Assembly: GCF_030549615.1 (NCBI RefSeq)
Contig: NZ_CP130832.1
Location: 496,001 to 560,000 of the forward strand
DNA: 64,000 nt
Source of the DNA: Stenotrophomonas sp. 610A2
GTDB lineage: Bacteria; Pseudomonadota; Gammaproteobacteria; Xanthomonadales; Xanthomonadaceae
Direction of reading: 5' to 3'
Below the pieces are notes generated by a model, which was not told where the DNA came from, did not search any database, and saw nothing but the letters and a program-made list of their open reading frames with translations. The position numbers and the translations under genes are program-made. Of this stretch, positions 50,379 to 59,365 are shown piece after piece (the first letter of the stretch is position 1; the number at the start of each line of letters is the position of its first letter).

Positions 50379-50738
50379 ATGGACAAGGTATTCATCGAAG
50401 GGCTCGAGATCGACGCCCTGATCGGCATCTATGACTGGGAACGGCGCATCCGCCAGACCCTGGTGTTCGATCTGGAAATGGGCTTCGACAACCGCAAGCC
50501 CGCGGCCAGCGACGACATCGTCGACACGCTGAACTACAAGGCCGTCAGCAAGCGTCTGATGGAATTCGTGCGCGCTTCCGATTTTGGTCTGGTGGAAACG
50601 CTGGCCGAGCGCTGCGCGCAGATCGTGCTGGACGAGTTCAACGTGCAATGGCTGCGACTGAAGCTGAGCAAGCCCGGCGCAGTGCGTGGCGCGCGCGCGG
50701 TTGGCGTGATCATCGAACGCAGCCGCGCCGAGGCTTGA
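50379..50738 (+). CDS. folB: Dihydroneopterin aldolase
   Basis: A 119-residue folate-pathway enzyme cleaving 7,8-dihydroneopterin. DKVFIEGLEIDALIGIYDWE at the start, the conserved Tyr in TLNYKAVSKRL, the catalytic Glu in LVETLAER, and the Lys in LKLSKPGAV are visible. MDKVFIEGL at 50379 is the usual start; ATG 50349 would add ten residues (MSYSFNATDA). Neither has a strong ribosome-binding site. tsaD-folB order is common. Confidence 0.93.
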   Translation: MDKVFIEGLEIDALIGIYDWERRIRQTLVFDLEMGFDNRKPAASDDIVDTLNYKAVSKRLMEFVRASDFGLVETLAERCAQIVLDEFNVQWLRLKLSKPGAVRGARAVGVIIERSRAEA

Positions 50739-50856
50739 ACCTGCTGCAATCAGGCTGCGCACCTTCGCGGTGGGCGGCCTGGGCTTTCTCCTGTCCGCTG
50801 GATTTCTGCAGCCGGGCAGGGCGTTTCTGCAACACAGTTGAAAGGAAGAATGCGCG

Positions 50857-52110
50857 ATGGCGGTAATGGGAATTCGTTGGTTGGACCAGCTGGAGAACGT
50901 GCTGGCACCGTATCCGATGGCCTACCCGGCGGTGGTATTGGCGGGCCTGTTGTTGGTGGCATGGCTGGCCAACTTCGTCACCAAGCGCATTTTGCTGAGC
51001 GGCCTGCGTTCGATGATCGAACGCTTCTCCGGCCCCAATCACAACGCCAAGCAGCCGCTGCGGGTGATCGCGCGGCTGTCCAACATCGTGCCCTCGGTGG
51101 TGCTTGCTGCGGGCTTGAGCATCGTGCCGGAACTGCCGCCGGGCCTGGTGACGGGTTTGAAGGCGCTGTGTCATGCGTGGACGGTGCTGACCATCGCGAT
51201 GGCGGTGTCGCACGCGCTGGATGCATTCAACGATTTCTATGAGCGCCGCGCCGACGCGCGCAACAAGCCGATCAAGGGCTACCTGCAGGTCGTCAAGATC
51301 GTGGTGTTCGTGTTTGCCGGCCTGTCGATCGTGGCGATCCTGGTCGGCGTGGAACTGCTGCATCTGGTCACCGGCCTGGGTGCGGCCACGGCAGTGTTCA
51401 TGCTGATCTTCCAGGACACCATCCTGTCGCTGGTGGCCAGCGTGCAGATCAGCGGCGATGGCCGCGTGCGCATCGGCGACTGGATCGAGATGCCCAGCCA
51501 GAACGCCGATGGCGATGTGATCGACATCGCCCTGCACACCGTCACCGTGCAGAACTGGGACAAGACCGTCACCACCATTCCGACCAAGAAGCTGGTCACC
51601 GAGTCGTTCAAGAACTGGCGTGGCATGCAGGAATCGGGTGGTCGCCGGATCAAGCGTTCGATCTACCTGGACCAGCACAGCGTGCGCTTCCTCGATGCGG
51701 GCGGGTTGGAACGGTTGGGACAGATTGCGCTGCTGGATGACTACCTGGCGGGCAAACAGCAGGAACTGCAGCAGTGGAATGCGCAGGTGGCGCAGGCGCA
51801 CCCGGAGCCGGTCAACTCACGTCGGCTGACCAACCTGGGTACCTTCCGCGCCTATGTGGAGCTCTACTTGCGGCACAACCCCGGCATCCACCAGGACATG
51901 ACCCTGCTGGTGCGGCAGATGGCGCCGACCCCGCAGGGCCTGCCGCTGGAGATCTACTGCTTCACCTCCTCGACCGCCTGGGCCAAGTACGAAGCCATCC
52001 AGTCGGACATGTTCGACCACCTGCTGGCGATGCTGCCGGAGTTCGGCCTGCACGTATTCCAGGAATCCAGCGACGCCATGCTGATGACCGCCCGCGAGCA
52101 GCGCATCTGA
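50857..52110 (+). CDS. MscS-type mechanosensitive channel (YbdG-like)
   Basis: A 417-residue channel with five membrane segments. The pore helix and beta-domain entry GLGAATAVFMLIFQDTILSL and SVQISGDGRVRIGDWIEMP match the YbdG subgroup, as does the insert TIPTKKLVTESFKNWRGM. It releases solutes on osmotic down-shock. AAAGGAAGAATGCGC precedes ATG 50857. Confidence 0.9.
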   Translation: MAVMGIRWLDQLENVLAPYPMAYPAVVLAGLLLVAWLANFVTKRILLSGLRSMIERFSGPNHNAKQPLRVIARLSNIVPSVVLAAGLSIVPELPPGLVTGLKALCHAWTVLTIAMAVSHALDAFNDFYERRADARNKPIKGYLQVVKIVVFVFAGLSIVAILVGVELLHLVTGLGAATAVFMLIFQDTILSLVASVQISGDGRVRIGDWIEMPSQNADGDVIDIALHTVTVQNWDKTVTTIPTKKLVTESFKNWRGMQESGGRRIKRSIYLDQHSVRFLDAGGLERLGQIALLDDYLAGKQQELQQWNAQVAQAHPEPVNSRRLTNLGTFRAYVELYLRHNPGIHQDMTLLVRQMAPTPQGLPLEIYCFTSSTAWAKYEAIQSDMFDHLLAMLPEFGLHVFQESSDAMLMTAREQRI

Positions 52111-52114
52111 CGCA

Positions 52115-52216
52115 CTGTAGTGCCGAGCCATGCTCGGCAAGGGCTTCACCAGCGAAATGCTGCCCTCACCCCAACCCCTCTCCCGCAAGCGGGAGAGGGG
52201 CTTTGAGCAAGAGCTC
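52115..52216. repeat. SMAG unit with embedded CCCTC palindrome
   Basis: A SMAG unit (52117-52143) and its truncated partner (GAGCTCGGCACTAC to 52216) enclose a CCCTCTCCCGCAAGCGGGAGAG palindrome read here in two halves (52165-52203). Looks like one repeat inserted into a SMAG dimer. Confidence 0.8.
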
Positions 52217-52304
52217 GGCACTACCGATGCAGCCGTGCGGCAGCCGCTTCACGCTCGTAGCGCTAGAATCACCCGCTTGAAATCGTTTACATGAAGGACT
52301 GCCG

Positions 52305-54479
52305 GTGGCCCCCGACCGCATTGAATCCCTGATCGCCCGCATGACCGTCGACGAGAAGGTCGGCCAGCTGAGCGTGTTTGCCGACATGGTTCGCCCGTTC
52401 GCCCCGGACGTGAATCCGGAGGCCAACGTGCGCAATGCCGAGCAGGTGCTGGAGCAGGTGCGCGCAGGCCGCGTTGGCTCCTTGTTCAATGGCGTCGGTG
52501 CCGAGCTGGGCCGGCGTATCCAGCAGGTGGCGTTGGAAGAAAGCCGTCTGGGAATCCCGGTGATCCTTGCCTCCGACGTGATCCACGGCATGCGCACCGT
52601 GTTCCCGATTCCGCTCGGCGAGGCCGCCAGCTTCGAGCCGGACCTGGCCCGCCGCACCGCCCGCGCCACCGCCATCGAAGCCACCGCTGCCGGCATCCAC
52701 TGGACCTACGCACCAGCCGTGGATATCGCCCGTGACCAGCGCTGGGGCCGCGGTGCCGAAGGGGCAGGCGAGGACGTGGTGCTGGGCTGCGAATTCGCTG
52801 CCGCACGCGTGCGTGGTTTCCAGGGCGATGATCTGACAGCCGCCGATTCGCTGCTTGCCACGCCCAAGCACTTCGCTGCCTACGGTGCGGTCGCTGCAGG
52901 CATGGAGTACGCGCAGGTCGATATCTCGCCGCAGACCTTGCGCGATGTGCACCTGCCACCGTTCAAGGCGGCGTTGGATGCTGGTGCGCTGTCGCTGATG
53001 AGCGCCTTCAATGACATCAATGGCGTGCCGGCCAGTGCCAACCGCGCGCTGTTGACCGATCTGCTGCGCAAGGAATGGAAGTTCGAAGGCGTGGTGGTTT
53101 CCGACTACACCGCCGACATGGAACTGATCGCCCACGGCTATGCCGCCGATGAAGTGGATGCCACCCGCAAGGCCTTCCTCGCTGGGCTGGACCTGAGCAT
53201 GCAGAGCGGTTTCTACGACCAGCACCTGGCCGGGCTGGTGCATGCAGGTGAAGTGCCGATGGCGGTGCTGGACGAATCGGTACGCCGCATCCTGCGTTTG
53301 AAGGACGCGATCGGCCTGTTCGACAACCCCTACCGTTCGCTGGACCCGGCGCGCGAAGCTGATCAATCGCATATCGCCGAACACGATGCATTGGCGCGCG
53401 ATACCGCGCGCCGCTCGGTGGTGTTGCTGAAGAACGAAGGCGATCTGCTGCCGCTGAAGAAGCAGGGCCAGAAAATCGCATTGATAGGCCCCTTCGTACA
53501 GGATCGCGACAACATCGAAGGTTGCTGGACCTTGTTTGGCGACAAGTCGCGCTACGTCACGCTGGAAAGCGGCGTACGTGCTGCTCTTGGCGATGCTGCC
53601 GCGCTGGAAGTTGTGGCCGGTTGCGATATGGAGGCAGCACTGGAAGGTGGCATCGAAGCCGCGGTCGCCGCCGCACAGCGTGCCGACGTAGTGGTATTGG
53701 CTGTCGGTGAACCGCAGCGCTACAGCGGTGAAGCGCAATCGCGGGTGGAGATCACCTTGCCGCCCGCGCAGCAGGCGTTGGCCGAAGCCGTTGCTGCCAC
53801 CGGCACGCCGCTGGTGGTATTGCTGCGCAATGGTCGTGCGTTGGCACTGCAGGGCGCGGTGCGAGACGCACAGGCCATTGCGGTTACCTGGTATCTGGGT
53901 ACGCAGAATGGCCATGCCCTGGCCGACATCCTGTTTGGCGATTACAGCCCGTCGGCGCGTCTGCCGGTCAGTTTCCCGCAGGCATCAGGCCAGCAGCCGT
54001 ATTTCTACAACCATCCGCGCAGCGGCCGCCCGGAGCTGCCGAGCATGTCGGAGTTCAAGTCACGCTGGCGCGAGTTCCCGAACACGGCGCTGTATGCATT
54101 CGGTCATGGCGTCGGCTATGCACGCTTCGAGTACGAAGCACCGCGTTTGAGTACGCCGCAGTTGGCTTGGGATGGTGAGCTGGTGATTCGCACCACGCTG
54201 CGCAATACCAGCGCGGTGGCGGGTGAGGAAGTTGTGCAGCTGTACGTGCACGACCGCGTCGCCAGCCGGGTACGCCCAGTGCGTGAGTTGAAGGCGTTCC
54301 GTAAGGTTGATGTAGCTGCCGGTGATTCGGTGGAGGTGGAGTTCCATCTGGACCGCCAGCAGCTTGCATTCACCGGTGTGGATGGTGATTACACCGCCGA
54401 GCCGGGACTGTTCGACGTCTGGGTATGCGCTTCGTCGGTGAGCGGTGAAGCGGTGAGTTTCGAGCTGCTGTCCCCCTGA
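52305..54479 (+). CDS. bglX: Glycoside hydrolase family 3 beta-glucosidase
   Basis: A 724-residue GH3 enzyme. N-terminal barrel with DEKVGQLSVF and WTYAPAVDIARDQRWGRGAE; the nucleophile is Asp267 in VVVSDYTADMEL; then the alpha/beta sandwich (RSVVLLKNEGDLLPL) and the C-terminal fibronectin-III-like domain (EVVQLYVHDRVASRVRP). BglX-type enzymes act on beta-linked glucosides. E. coli BglX is periplasmic, but no signal peptide is visible from GTG 52305 and no longer in-frame start with one exists, so this form appears cytoplasmic. Confidence 0.93.
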   Translation: MAPDRIESLIARMTVDEKVGQLSVFADMVRPFAPDVNPEANVRNAEQVLEQVRAGRVGSLFNGVGAELGRRIQQVALEESRLGIPVILASDVIHGMRTVFPIPLGEAASFEPDLARRTARATAIEATAAGIHWTYAPAVDIARDQRWGRGAEGAGEDVVLGCEFAAARVRGFQGDDLTAADSLLATPKHFAAYGAVAAGMEYAQVDISPQTLRDVHLPPFKAALDAGALSLMSAFNDINGVPASANRALLTDLLRKEWKFEGVVVSDYTADMELIAHGYAADEVDATRKAFLAGLDLSMQSGFYDQHLAGLVHAGEVPMAVLDESVRRILRLKDAIGLFDNPYRSLDPAREADQSHIAEHDALARDTARRSVVLLKNEGDLLPLKKQGQKIALIGPFVQDRDNIEGCWTLFGDKSRYVTLESGVRAALGDAAALEVVAGCDMEAALEGGIEAAVAAAQRADVVVLAVGEPQRYSGEAQSRVEITLPPAQQALAEAVAATGTPLVVLLRNGRALALQGAVRDAQAIAVTWYLGTQNGHALADILFGDYSPSARLPVSFPQASGQQPYFYNHPRSGRPELPSMSEFKSRWREFPNTALYAFGHGVGYARFEYEAPRLSTPQLAWDGELVIRTTLRNTSAVAGEEVVQLYVHDRVASRVRPVRELKAFRKVDVAAGDSVEVEFHLDRQQLAFTGVDGDYTAEPGLFDVWVCASSVSGEAVSFELLSP

Positions 54480-54489
54480 TCAGGGCGCA

Positions 54490-54790
54490 GTGCTCCTTCC
54501 CTTTGCCGCAGGCAAGGGAAGGGTTGTGGAGAGGTATGCTGTGCTGTGCTTCATGTAGTGCCGAGCCATGCTCGGCAGGGGCTTTAGCGGCAAGGCCTCT
54601 GCCGAGCATGGCTCGGCACTACGCTCCCTCCCTTGCGCCGCAGGCGTAGGGGAGGGTTGGGGAGGGGTTGGCTTTTGAAGCTTTGCCGATAAAGCCTCTG
54701 CCGAGCATGGCTCGGCACTACAGGCGCGGTTTTTGCGTTACGGATGTCTGGTTCATTGTCAGCTTCGCGGCTTACGCCGCTCCTACAACA
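54490..54790. repeat. Repeat cluster after bglX
   Basis: The 323-base gap holds no gene. It contains a CTTCCCTTTGCC...GGGAAGGG element (54496-54535), a SMAG dimer (54556-54622), a CCCTCCC...GGGTTGGGGAGGGG element (54625-54669), another SMAG unit (54690-54721) and a single GCTTCGCGGCTTACGCCGC unit (54762-54788). Confidence 0.88.
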
Positions 54791-54802
54791 CGGGGACGCT
54801 TC

Positions 54803-55288
54803 ATGCCTGCTGCATTGCCTGTCTACATGCCTTGGTTGATGACGGCCGGTTTCGGCTGGTTGTATTACCGGCGTATCCGCCGCCACTTCGGCTGGCAGCC
54901 ATGGCGGCCCGTTCGCAATGGCATCCGTATCGGCATTCTGTCGCTGGTGAGTGCTGCGTTGGTGGCTGCAGCGATATATATCCCACATGTCGCGTTGGGC
55001 ATTGCTGCAGGGGCGGTTGCCGGCATTGGCTTGGGCTTGTTCGCACTCAAACACACGTTGATCAGTCCGCGCGATGGGCGGCTTGGCTATACGCCGAATC
55101 CCTGGATCGGCGGTGCGCTGGCGGTGCTGTTGATCGGGCGCTTGGCCTGGCGCTGGTATGGCGGCGCTTTCAGCCAGGGCATGGGACCGGGCATGGGCAA
55201 TGCCAGTCCCTTGACCTTGGGACTGGCGGCCGCGCTTGTCAGTTATGGCTTTGTGCAGGCGATAGGCTTGGCCGTACGCCTGCGCTGA
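54803..55288 (+). CDS. Membrane protein, possibly DUF1453/CcdC-like
   Basis: A 161-residue protein with about four membrane segments. The start PVYMPWLMTAGFGWLYYRRI followed by RRHFGWQPWRPVRNGIRIGI resembles the CcdC/DUF1453 pattern (helix, basic loop with arginines, helix). Function unknown. Repeats lie on both sides, so it is isolated. Start ATG 54803; in-frame sequence upstream is only repeat DNA. Confidence 0.65.
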   Translation: MPAALPVYMPWLMTAGFGWLYYRRIRRHFGWQPWRPVRNGIRIGILSLVSAALVAAAIYIPHVALGIAAGAVAGIGLGLFALKHTLISPRDGRLGYTPNPWIGGALAVLLIGRLAWRWYGGAFSQGMGPGMGNASPLTLGLAAALVSYGFVQAIGLAVRLR

Positions 55289-55292
55289 CGGC

Positions 55293-55413
55293 TGTAGTGC
55301 CGAGCCATGCTCGGCAAGGGGCTCTACTGGGAATGCCTCTGCCGAGCATGGCTCGGTACTACAGGTGGGGCTTTACTGGTAAAGCCCCTTGCCGAGCATG
55401 GCTCGGCACTACA
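55293..55413. repeat. Three SMAG units
   Basis: Direct unit 55293-55318, inverted unit about 55340-55363 and inverted unit about 55385-55413, the last two carrying the GTAAAGCC-type spacer. They separate convergent genes. Confidence 0.9.
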
Positions 55414-55425
55414 GGGGCGGGAGCG

Positions 55426-56580
55426 TCAGCCTGCCTTCGGCGTCAGTTTCAACAGCTTTGCGTTGGCGCCATCTTCCAGCAGCCACAGTGCGCCGTCCGG
55501 GCCTTGCTCCACTTCGCGGATACGTTGGCCCATGTCGAAGCGTTCGGCTTCGCGGGCCTTGTCGCCGTCAAAGGCGACGCGCACCAGCGACTTGGACGAC
55601 AGGCCGCCAATGAAGCCACTGCCCTGCCACTGCGGGAACTGCTTGCCGTTGTAGATGATGAAGCCGGCCGGCGAAATCACCTGGCGCCAGGTCACCACCG
55701 GGGCGATGAACTCCGGGCGGGTGTCGTGATCGGGGATCGGGCGGCCGTCGTAATGATCGCCATTGGAGACGATCGGGTAGCCGTAGTTGCCGCCGCGCTG
55801 GATCAGGTTCAGCTCGTCGCCGCCCTTCGGCCCCATCTCGTGTTCCCACAGCTTGCCGTTGCCGTCGAAGGCGATACCCAGCACGCTGCGGTGGCCAAGC
55901 GACCACACCTGGTCAGCCGGTGAACCCTGTGCCACGAATGGGTTGTCGGCCGGCACGCTGCCATCGTCGTTGAGGCGGATGATCTTGCCCAGGTTGGTTT
56001 TCATGTCCTGCGCCGGGTCGAACTTCTGCCGCTCGCTGGAGCTGATCCACAGCTTGCCATCCGGGCCGATGGCCAGGCGGTGGCCGTAATGGCCGCGACC
56101 GGTGACCTTGGGCGTCTGCCGCCAGATCACCTGCGCATCGCTCAAGGTGCCGCTGCCATCGGCATTCAGGACCAGCTTGGCGCGGGCGACGGCGGCACCA
56201 CGGGTATCGTCTTGGCCGTCTTCGGCATAGCTGTAATAGACCAGCCCATTGCTGGCGAACTGCGGGTGGGCCAGTACGTCACCAAAGCCGCCCTGGCCGC
56301 CATAGGCCACGGTCGGGACGCCGCTGATGTCGCCGCGCTTGCCACTGGCCGGGTCGAAGTGGACCAGCTTGCCGGCCTTCTCGGTGACCAGCAGGCTGCC
56401 GTCGGGCAGGAAGGTCATCGCCCAGGGTTCATCAAAGCGAGCCGTCTCGGTGGCGGTGAACGGCCATTGCGCGGGCTTCACCGCGGCTTCGGCGGCCGGG
56501 TCGGGATCAGCGGCGCAGGCGCTGGTGAACAGGGCGGGGGCCAGGGCCAGGCTCATGCTGAGCAGGAGGGTACGGGGCAT
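55426..56580 (-). CDS. PQQ-dependent sugar dehydrogenase family protein
   Basis: A 384-residue secreted six-bladed propeller of the soluble aldose dehydrogenase (GDH-B/YliI) family. Signal peptide RTLLLSMSLALAPALFTSACA; then PWAMTFLPDGSLLVTEKAG, YGGQGGFGDVLAHPQF, GRGHYGHRLAIGPDG with the active-site His, GHRSVLGIAFD and GPKGGDELNLI with calcium/PQQ-site residues. It oxidises aldoses in the periplasm if PQQ is available; no pqq genes are in the window. GGAGACCTCC precedes ATG 56580. A Cys in the signal region (TSAC) could make it a lipoprotein. Confidence 0.88.
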   Translation of the reverse strand: MPRTLLLSMSLALAPALFTSACAADPDPAAEAAVKPAQWPFTATETARFDEPWAMTFLPDGSLLVTEKAGKLVHFDPASGKRGDISGVPTVAYGGQGGFGDVLAHPQFASNGLVYYSYAEDGQDDTRGAAVARAKLVLNADGSGTLSDAQVIWRQTPKVTGRGHYGHRLAIGPDGKLWISSSERQKFDPAQDMKTNLGKIIRLNDDGSVPADNPFVAQGSPADQVWSLGHRSVLGIAFDGNGKLWEHEMGPKGGDELNLIQRGGNYGYPIVSNGDHYDGRPIPDHDTRPEFIAPVVTWRQVISPAGFIIYNGKQFPQWQGSGFIGGLSSKSLVRVAFDGDKAREAERFDMGQRIREVEQGPDGALWLLEDGANAKLLKLTPKAG

Positions 56581-56739
56581 GGAGGTCTCCGGAAGCGGGA
56601 TGCGATACCAGTGCAGGGTTGTACACCATGGCGGCCGATGCTGTCCGTTTGAGGGATGGGACTGGCGCACGGAATCGCTTACCGTAACGGCCGAGCGCCC
56701 GTGGAACTGGGCCCTTGCATCCACAAAAAAGGAGTTTTC

Positions 56740-57177
56740 ATGTCGAAACAACAGATCTACCGCCCCTCCGCCGCGTTCATCGCGTCCGCATGGACGGCAT
56801 TGTTGCTTGGGGCGGTGGCGTATCTGGTCGGCCTGTTCAATGCCGAGATGCTGCTCAACGAAAAGGGCTATTACCTGACCCTGCTGCTGTTCGGCCTGTT
56901 CTCGGCGGTGTCGCTGCAGAAGAGCGTGCGTGACCGCCTGGAGGGCATCCCGGTAAGCAGCCTGTATTACAGCCTGTGCTGGTTCGCGCTGCTGTGCGCG
57001 CTGTTGCTGCTGCTGGTCGGCCTGTGGAATGCGACCCTGCTGCTCAGCGAGAAAGGCTTCTATGGCATGTCGTTCGCACTGTCGCTGTTCGGTGCCGTCG
57101 CGGTGCAGAAGAACACCCGCGACGTGATGGCGGCCGACGCCGCTTACGGCACCCCGCCGCTGCCTCCGCAGGAATGA
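56740..57177 (+). CDS. YiaA/YiaB family membrane protein
   Basis: A 145-residue protein made of two copies of the YiaA two-helix unit: [20 protein letters not shown] with [12 protein letters not shown], then [20 protein letters not shown] with [11 protein letters not shown]. coli yiaA and yiaB encode such inner-membrane proteins of unknown function. AAAAAAGGAGTTTTC precedes ATG 56740. Confidence 0.9.
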   Translation: MSKQQIYRPSAAFIASAWTALLLGAVAYLVGLFNAEMLLNEKGYYLTLLLFGLFSAVSLQKSVRDRLEGIPVSSLYYSLCWFALLCALLLLLVGLWNATLLLSEKGFYGMSFALSLFGAVAVQKNTRDVMAADAAYGTPPLPPQE

Positions 57178-57219
57178 TTGAACGCCACTCCCGCCGCTGG
57201 CGGGAGTGGCTGCAGGCAA

Positions 57220-58512
57220 TCAGCTGTCGCTGGTCTGGTCCTGCTCCGGGTGCTGTGCCGTATGCCGGGCAACGATACCGGTGGCAGTGACGCCGCCAGT
57301 GGCATTGCCGATGGTGCAGAACACATCGGGAATGGTGTCCACCGCCAACAGTACGCCCAGCGGTTCCACCGGCAGCCCCAGGCTCTGGGTGATCGGCATG
57401 TTGTTGGTCATGAAGTTGGCCTGGCCGGGCAGGCCGGTTGAGCCCATGCTGATTGCTGCCGCCAGCAGCGCCGCGACCGCATATTGCGAGGCATGCACGT
57501 CGATGCCGTACAGCCAGGCGATGAAGCTGGCCACGGCGATGTACTGCGCCGGGCTGGTGATGCGGAACAGCGACACCGCCATCGGCAGCACCAGCGAGGT
57601 CAGTGCCGCCGGGTAGCCAAGGCGGTTGCGCGCGCTGTCGATCATTGCCGGCAGCGAGGCCAGTGAAGACTGCGTGCTGCCGGCAATCACCTGCACCGGT
57701 ACCAGCGCACGGGCAAAGCGGCCGAACGGTTCGCCGGCAGCGAAGCGGGCAACCAGGTACAGCAGCAGGGTGATCAGGATGTAGATCACGCACATCAGCA
57801 CGATGTAATAGCCCAGCACGCCGATGATGCTCATCCCAACTTCGGCGCAGACCACGAATACCAGCGCGAACACGCCCACCGGTGCCGCCCACAGCACCCA
57901 GCGGACGATGGTGATCATGGTGTCGGCGATGATGCGGATGATGTCCAGGATGCGATCGCGGCGCTCCGGTTCCTGCCGGCTCAGCGCAAAGCCGAAGAAC
58001 ATGGCGAAGGCCACCAACGGCAGCATGGCACTGGATGCGGCCGCTGCCAGTGCATTGCTGGGAATCAGCGAGCTGATCCACTGCGCAGCGCTCAGCGGTG
58101 TGGCGGCGGTGGTCGGGGAACGCAGTGCATCGCGGAAGGCCTGGATGTTGTCGGCGTCGCGCGGCAGCAGGTCCAGCAGGAACGGGGTGATGACCGCGGA
58201 GAACGCGGCCGAGCCGACCAGCAGGATCAGGAACACGATGATCGCGTTGCGCGCGGTACGCCCGGAGGCGGCGGCATTGCTGGCGGTATTGACGCCGACG
58301 ATGACCAGTGCGGTCACCAAAGGCACCACGGTCATCTGCAAGGCATTGAGCCAGAGCCGGCCGATCGGCCGCAGTACGTCGGCGATCTTCAGCGCCAACG
58401 ACTGGTCATAGGCGGTGAGCGACAGGCCGACAATGGCGGCCAGCACCAGCGCGATCAGCACCTTGACCGGTGCCGAGACCTTGGAAGATTTTGCGGTTGC
58501 GCTGTCGGTCAT
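57220..58512 (-). CDS. Dicarboxylate/amino acid:cation symporter (DAACS)
   Basis: A 430-residue SDF-family carrier of the GltP/DctA/SstT kind. Eight helices and two hairpin loops are readable, with the HP1 segment AGSTQSSLASLP, HP2 ISMGSTGLPGQANF and the TM8 stretch DTIPDVFCTIGNATGGVTA. It imports a dicarboxylate or small amino acid with Na+ or H+; the exact substrate is open. It is upstream-oriented with the L,D-transpeptidase gene 53 bases apart, so glutamate or a peptide-derived acid is a context-based possibility. Confidence 0.9.
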   Translation of the reverse strand: MTDSATAKSSKVSAPVKVLIALVLAAIVGLSLTAYDQSLALKIADVLRPIGRLWLNALQMTVVPLVTALVIVGVNTASNAAASGRTARNAIIVFLILLVGSAAFSAVITPFLLDLLPRDADNIQAFRDALRSPTTAATPLSAAQWISSLIPSNALAAAASSAMLPLVAFAMFFGFALSRQEPERRDRILDIIRIIADTMITIVRWVLWAAPVGVFALVFVVCAEVGMSIIGVLGYYIVLMCVIYILITLLLYLVARFAAGEPFGRFARALVPVQVIAGSTQSSLASLPAMIDSARNRLGYPAALTSLVLPMAVSLFRITSPAQYIAVASFIAWLYGIDVHASQYAVAALLAAAISMGSTGLPGQANFMTNNMPITQSLGLPVEPLGVLLAVDTIPDVFCTIGNATGGVTATGIVARHTAQHPEQDQTSDS

Positions 58513-58565
58513 GAAGGGATGGCTTGGCTAAAGAGAAGGGAAGATGCCCGGAACCGGACAAATGC

Positions 58566-59348
58566 TCAACGAGCAGTTTCTGAAAGTGCGGGCAAATCCC
58601 AGCTCCGCTGCAGCCGCTGGTACTCGGCATCGGGAAGCAGCACGAACAACGGCTTGGCCTCGGGTGAAAGCCATTCCAGCAAGGCCGACATGCGCTCCGG
58701 CTCCATCGCGGTGCAGCCAGCGGTCGCTTCGCCGGGTTGGCGCCACAGGTGGGCGAAGATGCAGCTGCCCTGGCCGGGCACCGCAGCGGGGTTGTGCTCG
58801 ATGACGAAGCCTTCGCGGTACCGACGGTCGCCGTTGTTGTGCAGATCCAGGCGCATGGCCTCGGTGGAACCCTTGACCGCGGCTTCGCCGACCTTGGCGG
58901 CATCGACGATCTGGTTGTACAGCGGCGAGGCAGGTACATCCATGCAATAGCTGCTGGCCAGCATCGGCTGGTAGGGCATGGCGCTGGTGACATGCTCGGC
59001 ATAGCCGAACGCCGGACCGATATTGAAGATGCCGGCCGGGCTGCGACCATCACCTTCCTGCTTCTGGGGGCCATCCTTCTGCTGCGGATGGACGCCGATA
59101 CCCCAGGCGCTGCCGCTGCGGCCGAGGCTGACATCGAAGCCGGCATCGCGTGCTTTCCAGCCGCTGTTGGTGCGTTCAAAGGCCTGGAGATGAGCGTTGG
59201 TCGCGTCCCACGTGGGCGCAGTGACCACGATCAGCTGGCGGGCTTCGCTCACTGGTGCGGCGAGCGGCGCAGCGATGCAGGCCGGTGCGATGACCATCAA
59301 TACGCAGCCCAGCAGGTGTCGGAAGTTGCGTTGGAACAAGGTGAGCAT
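58566..59348 (-). CDS. L,D-transpeptidase-like (YkuD-fold) protein
   Basis: A 260-residue exported protein (signal near APACIA-APL). The catalytic block is HLWRQPGEATAGCTAM, with the His and the Cys of the L,D-transpeptidase HxxxxxxxxxxxC motif, preceded by GDGRSPAGIFNIGPAFGYA. This arrangement is the YafK/YbiS-distant group often annotated as L,D-transpeptidase catalytic domain (DUF4056-like in some). It may link or trim murein peptides. 17 bases separate it from the rpiR-type gene upstream, suggesting cotranscription. Confidence 0.83.
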   Translation of the reverse strand: MLTLFQRNFRHLLGCVLMVIAPACIAAPLAAPVSEARQLIVVTAPTWDATNAHLQAFERTNSGWKARDAGFDVSLGRSGSAWGIGVHPQQKDGPQKQEGDGRSPAGIFNIGPAFGYAEHVTSAMPYQPMLASSYCMDVPASPLYNQIVDAAKVGEAAVKGSTEAMRLDLHNNGDRRYREGFVIEHNPAAVPGQGSCIFAHLWRQPGEATAGCTAMEPERMSALLEWLSPEAKPLFVLLPDAEYQRLQRSWDLPALSETAR

Positions 59349-59365
59349 GGCGGCGGTTCCTGCGG

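Noticed and set aside
54668..54802. 45-residue N-terminal extension of the membrane protein at 54803
   Set aside because: The extension is translated from SMAG and REP-like repeats; the ATG at 54803 gives a normal membrane-protein start.
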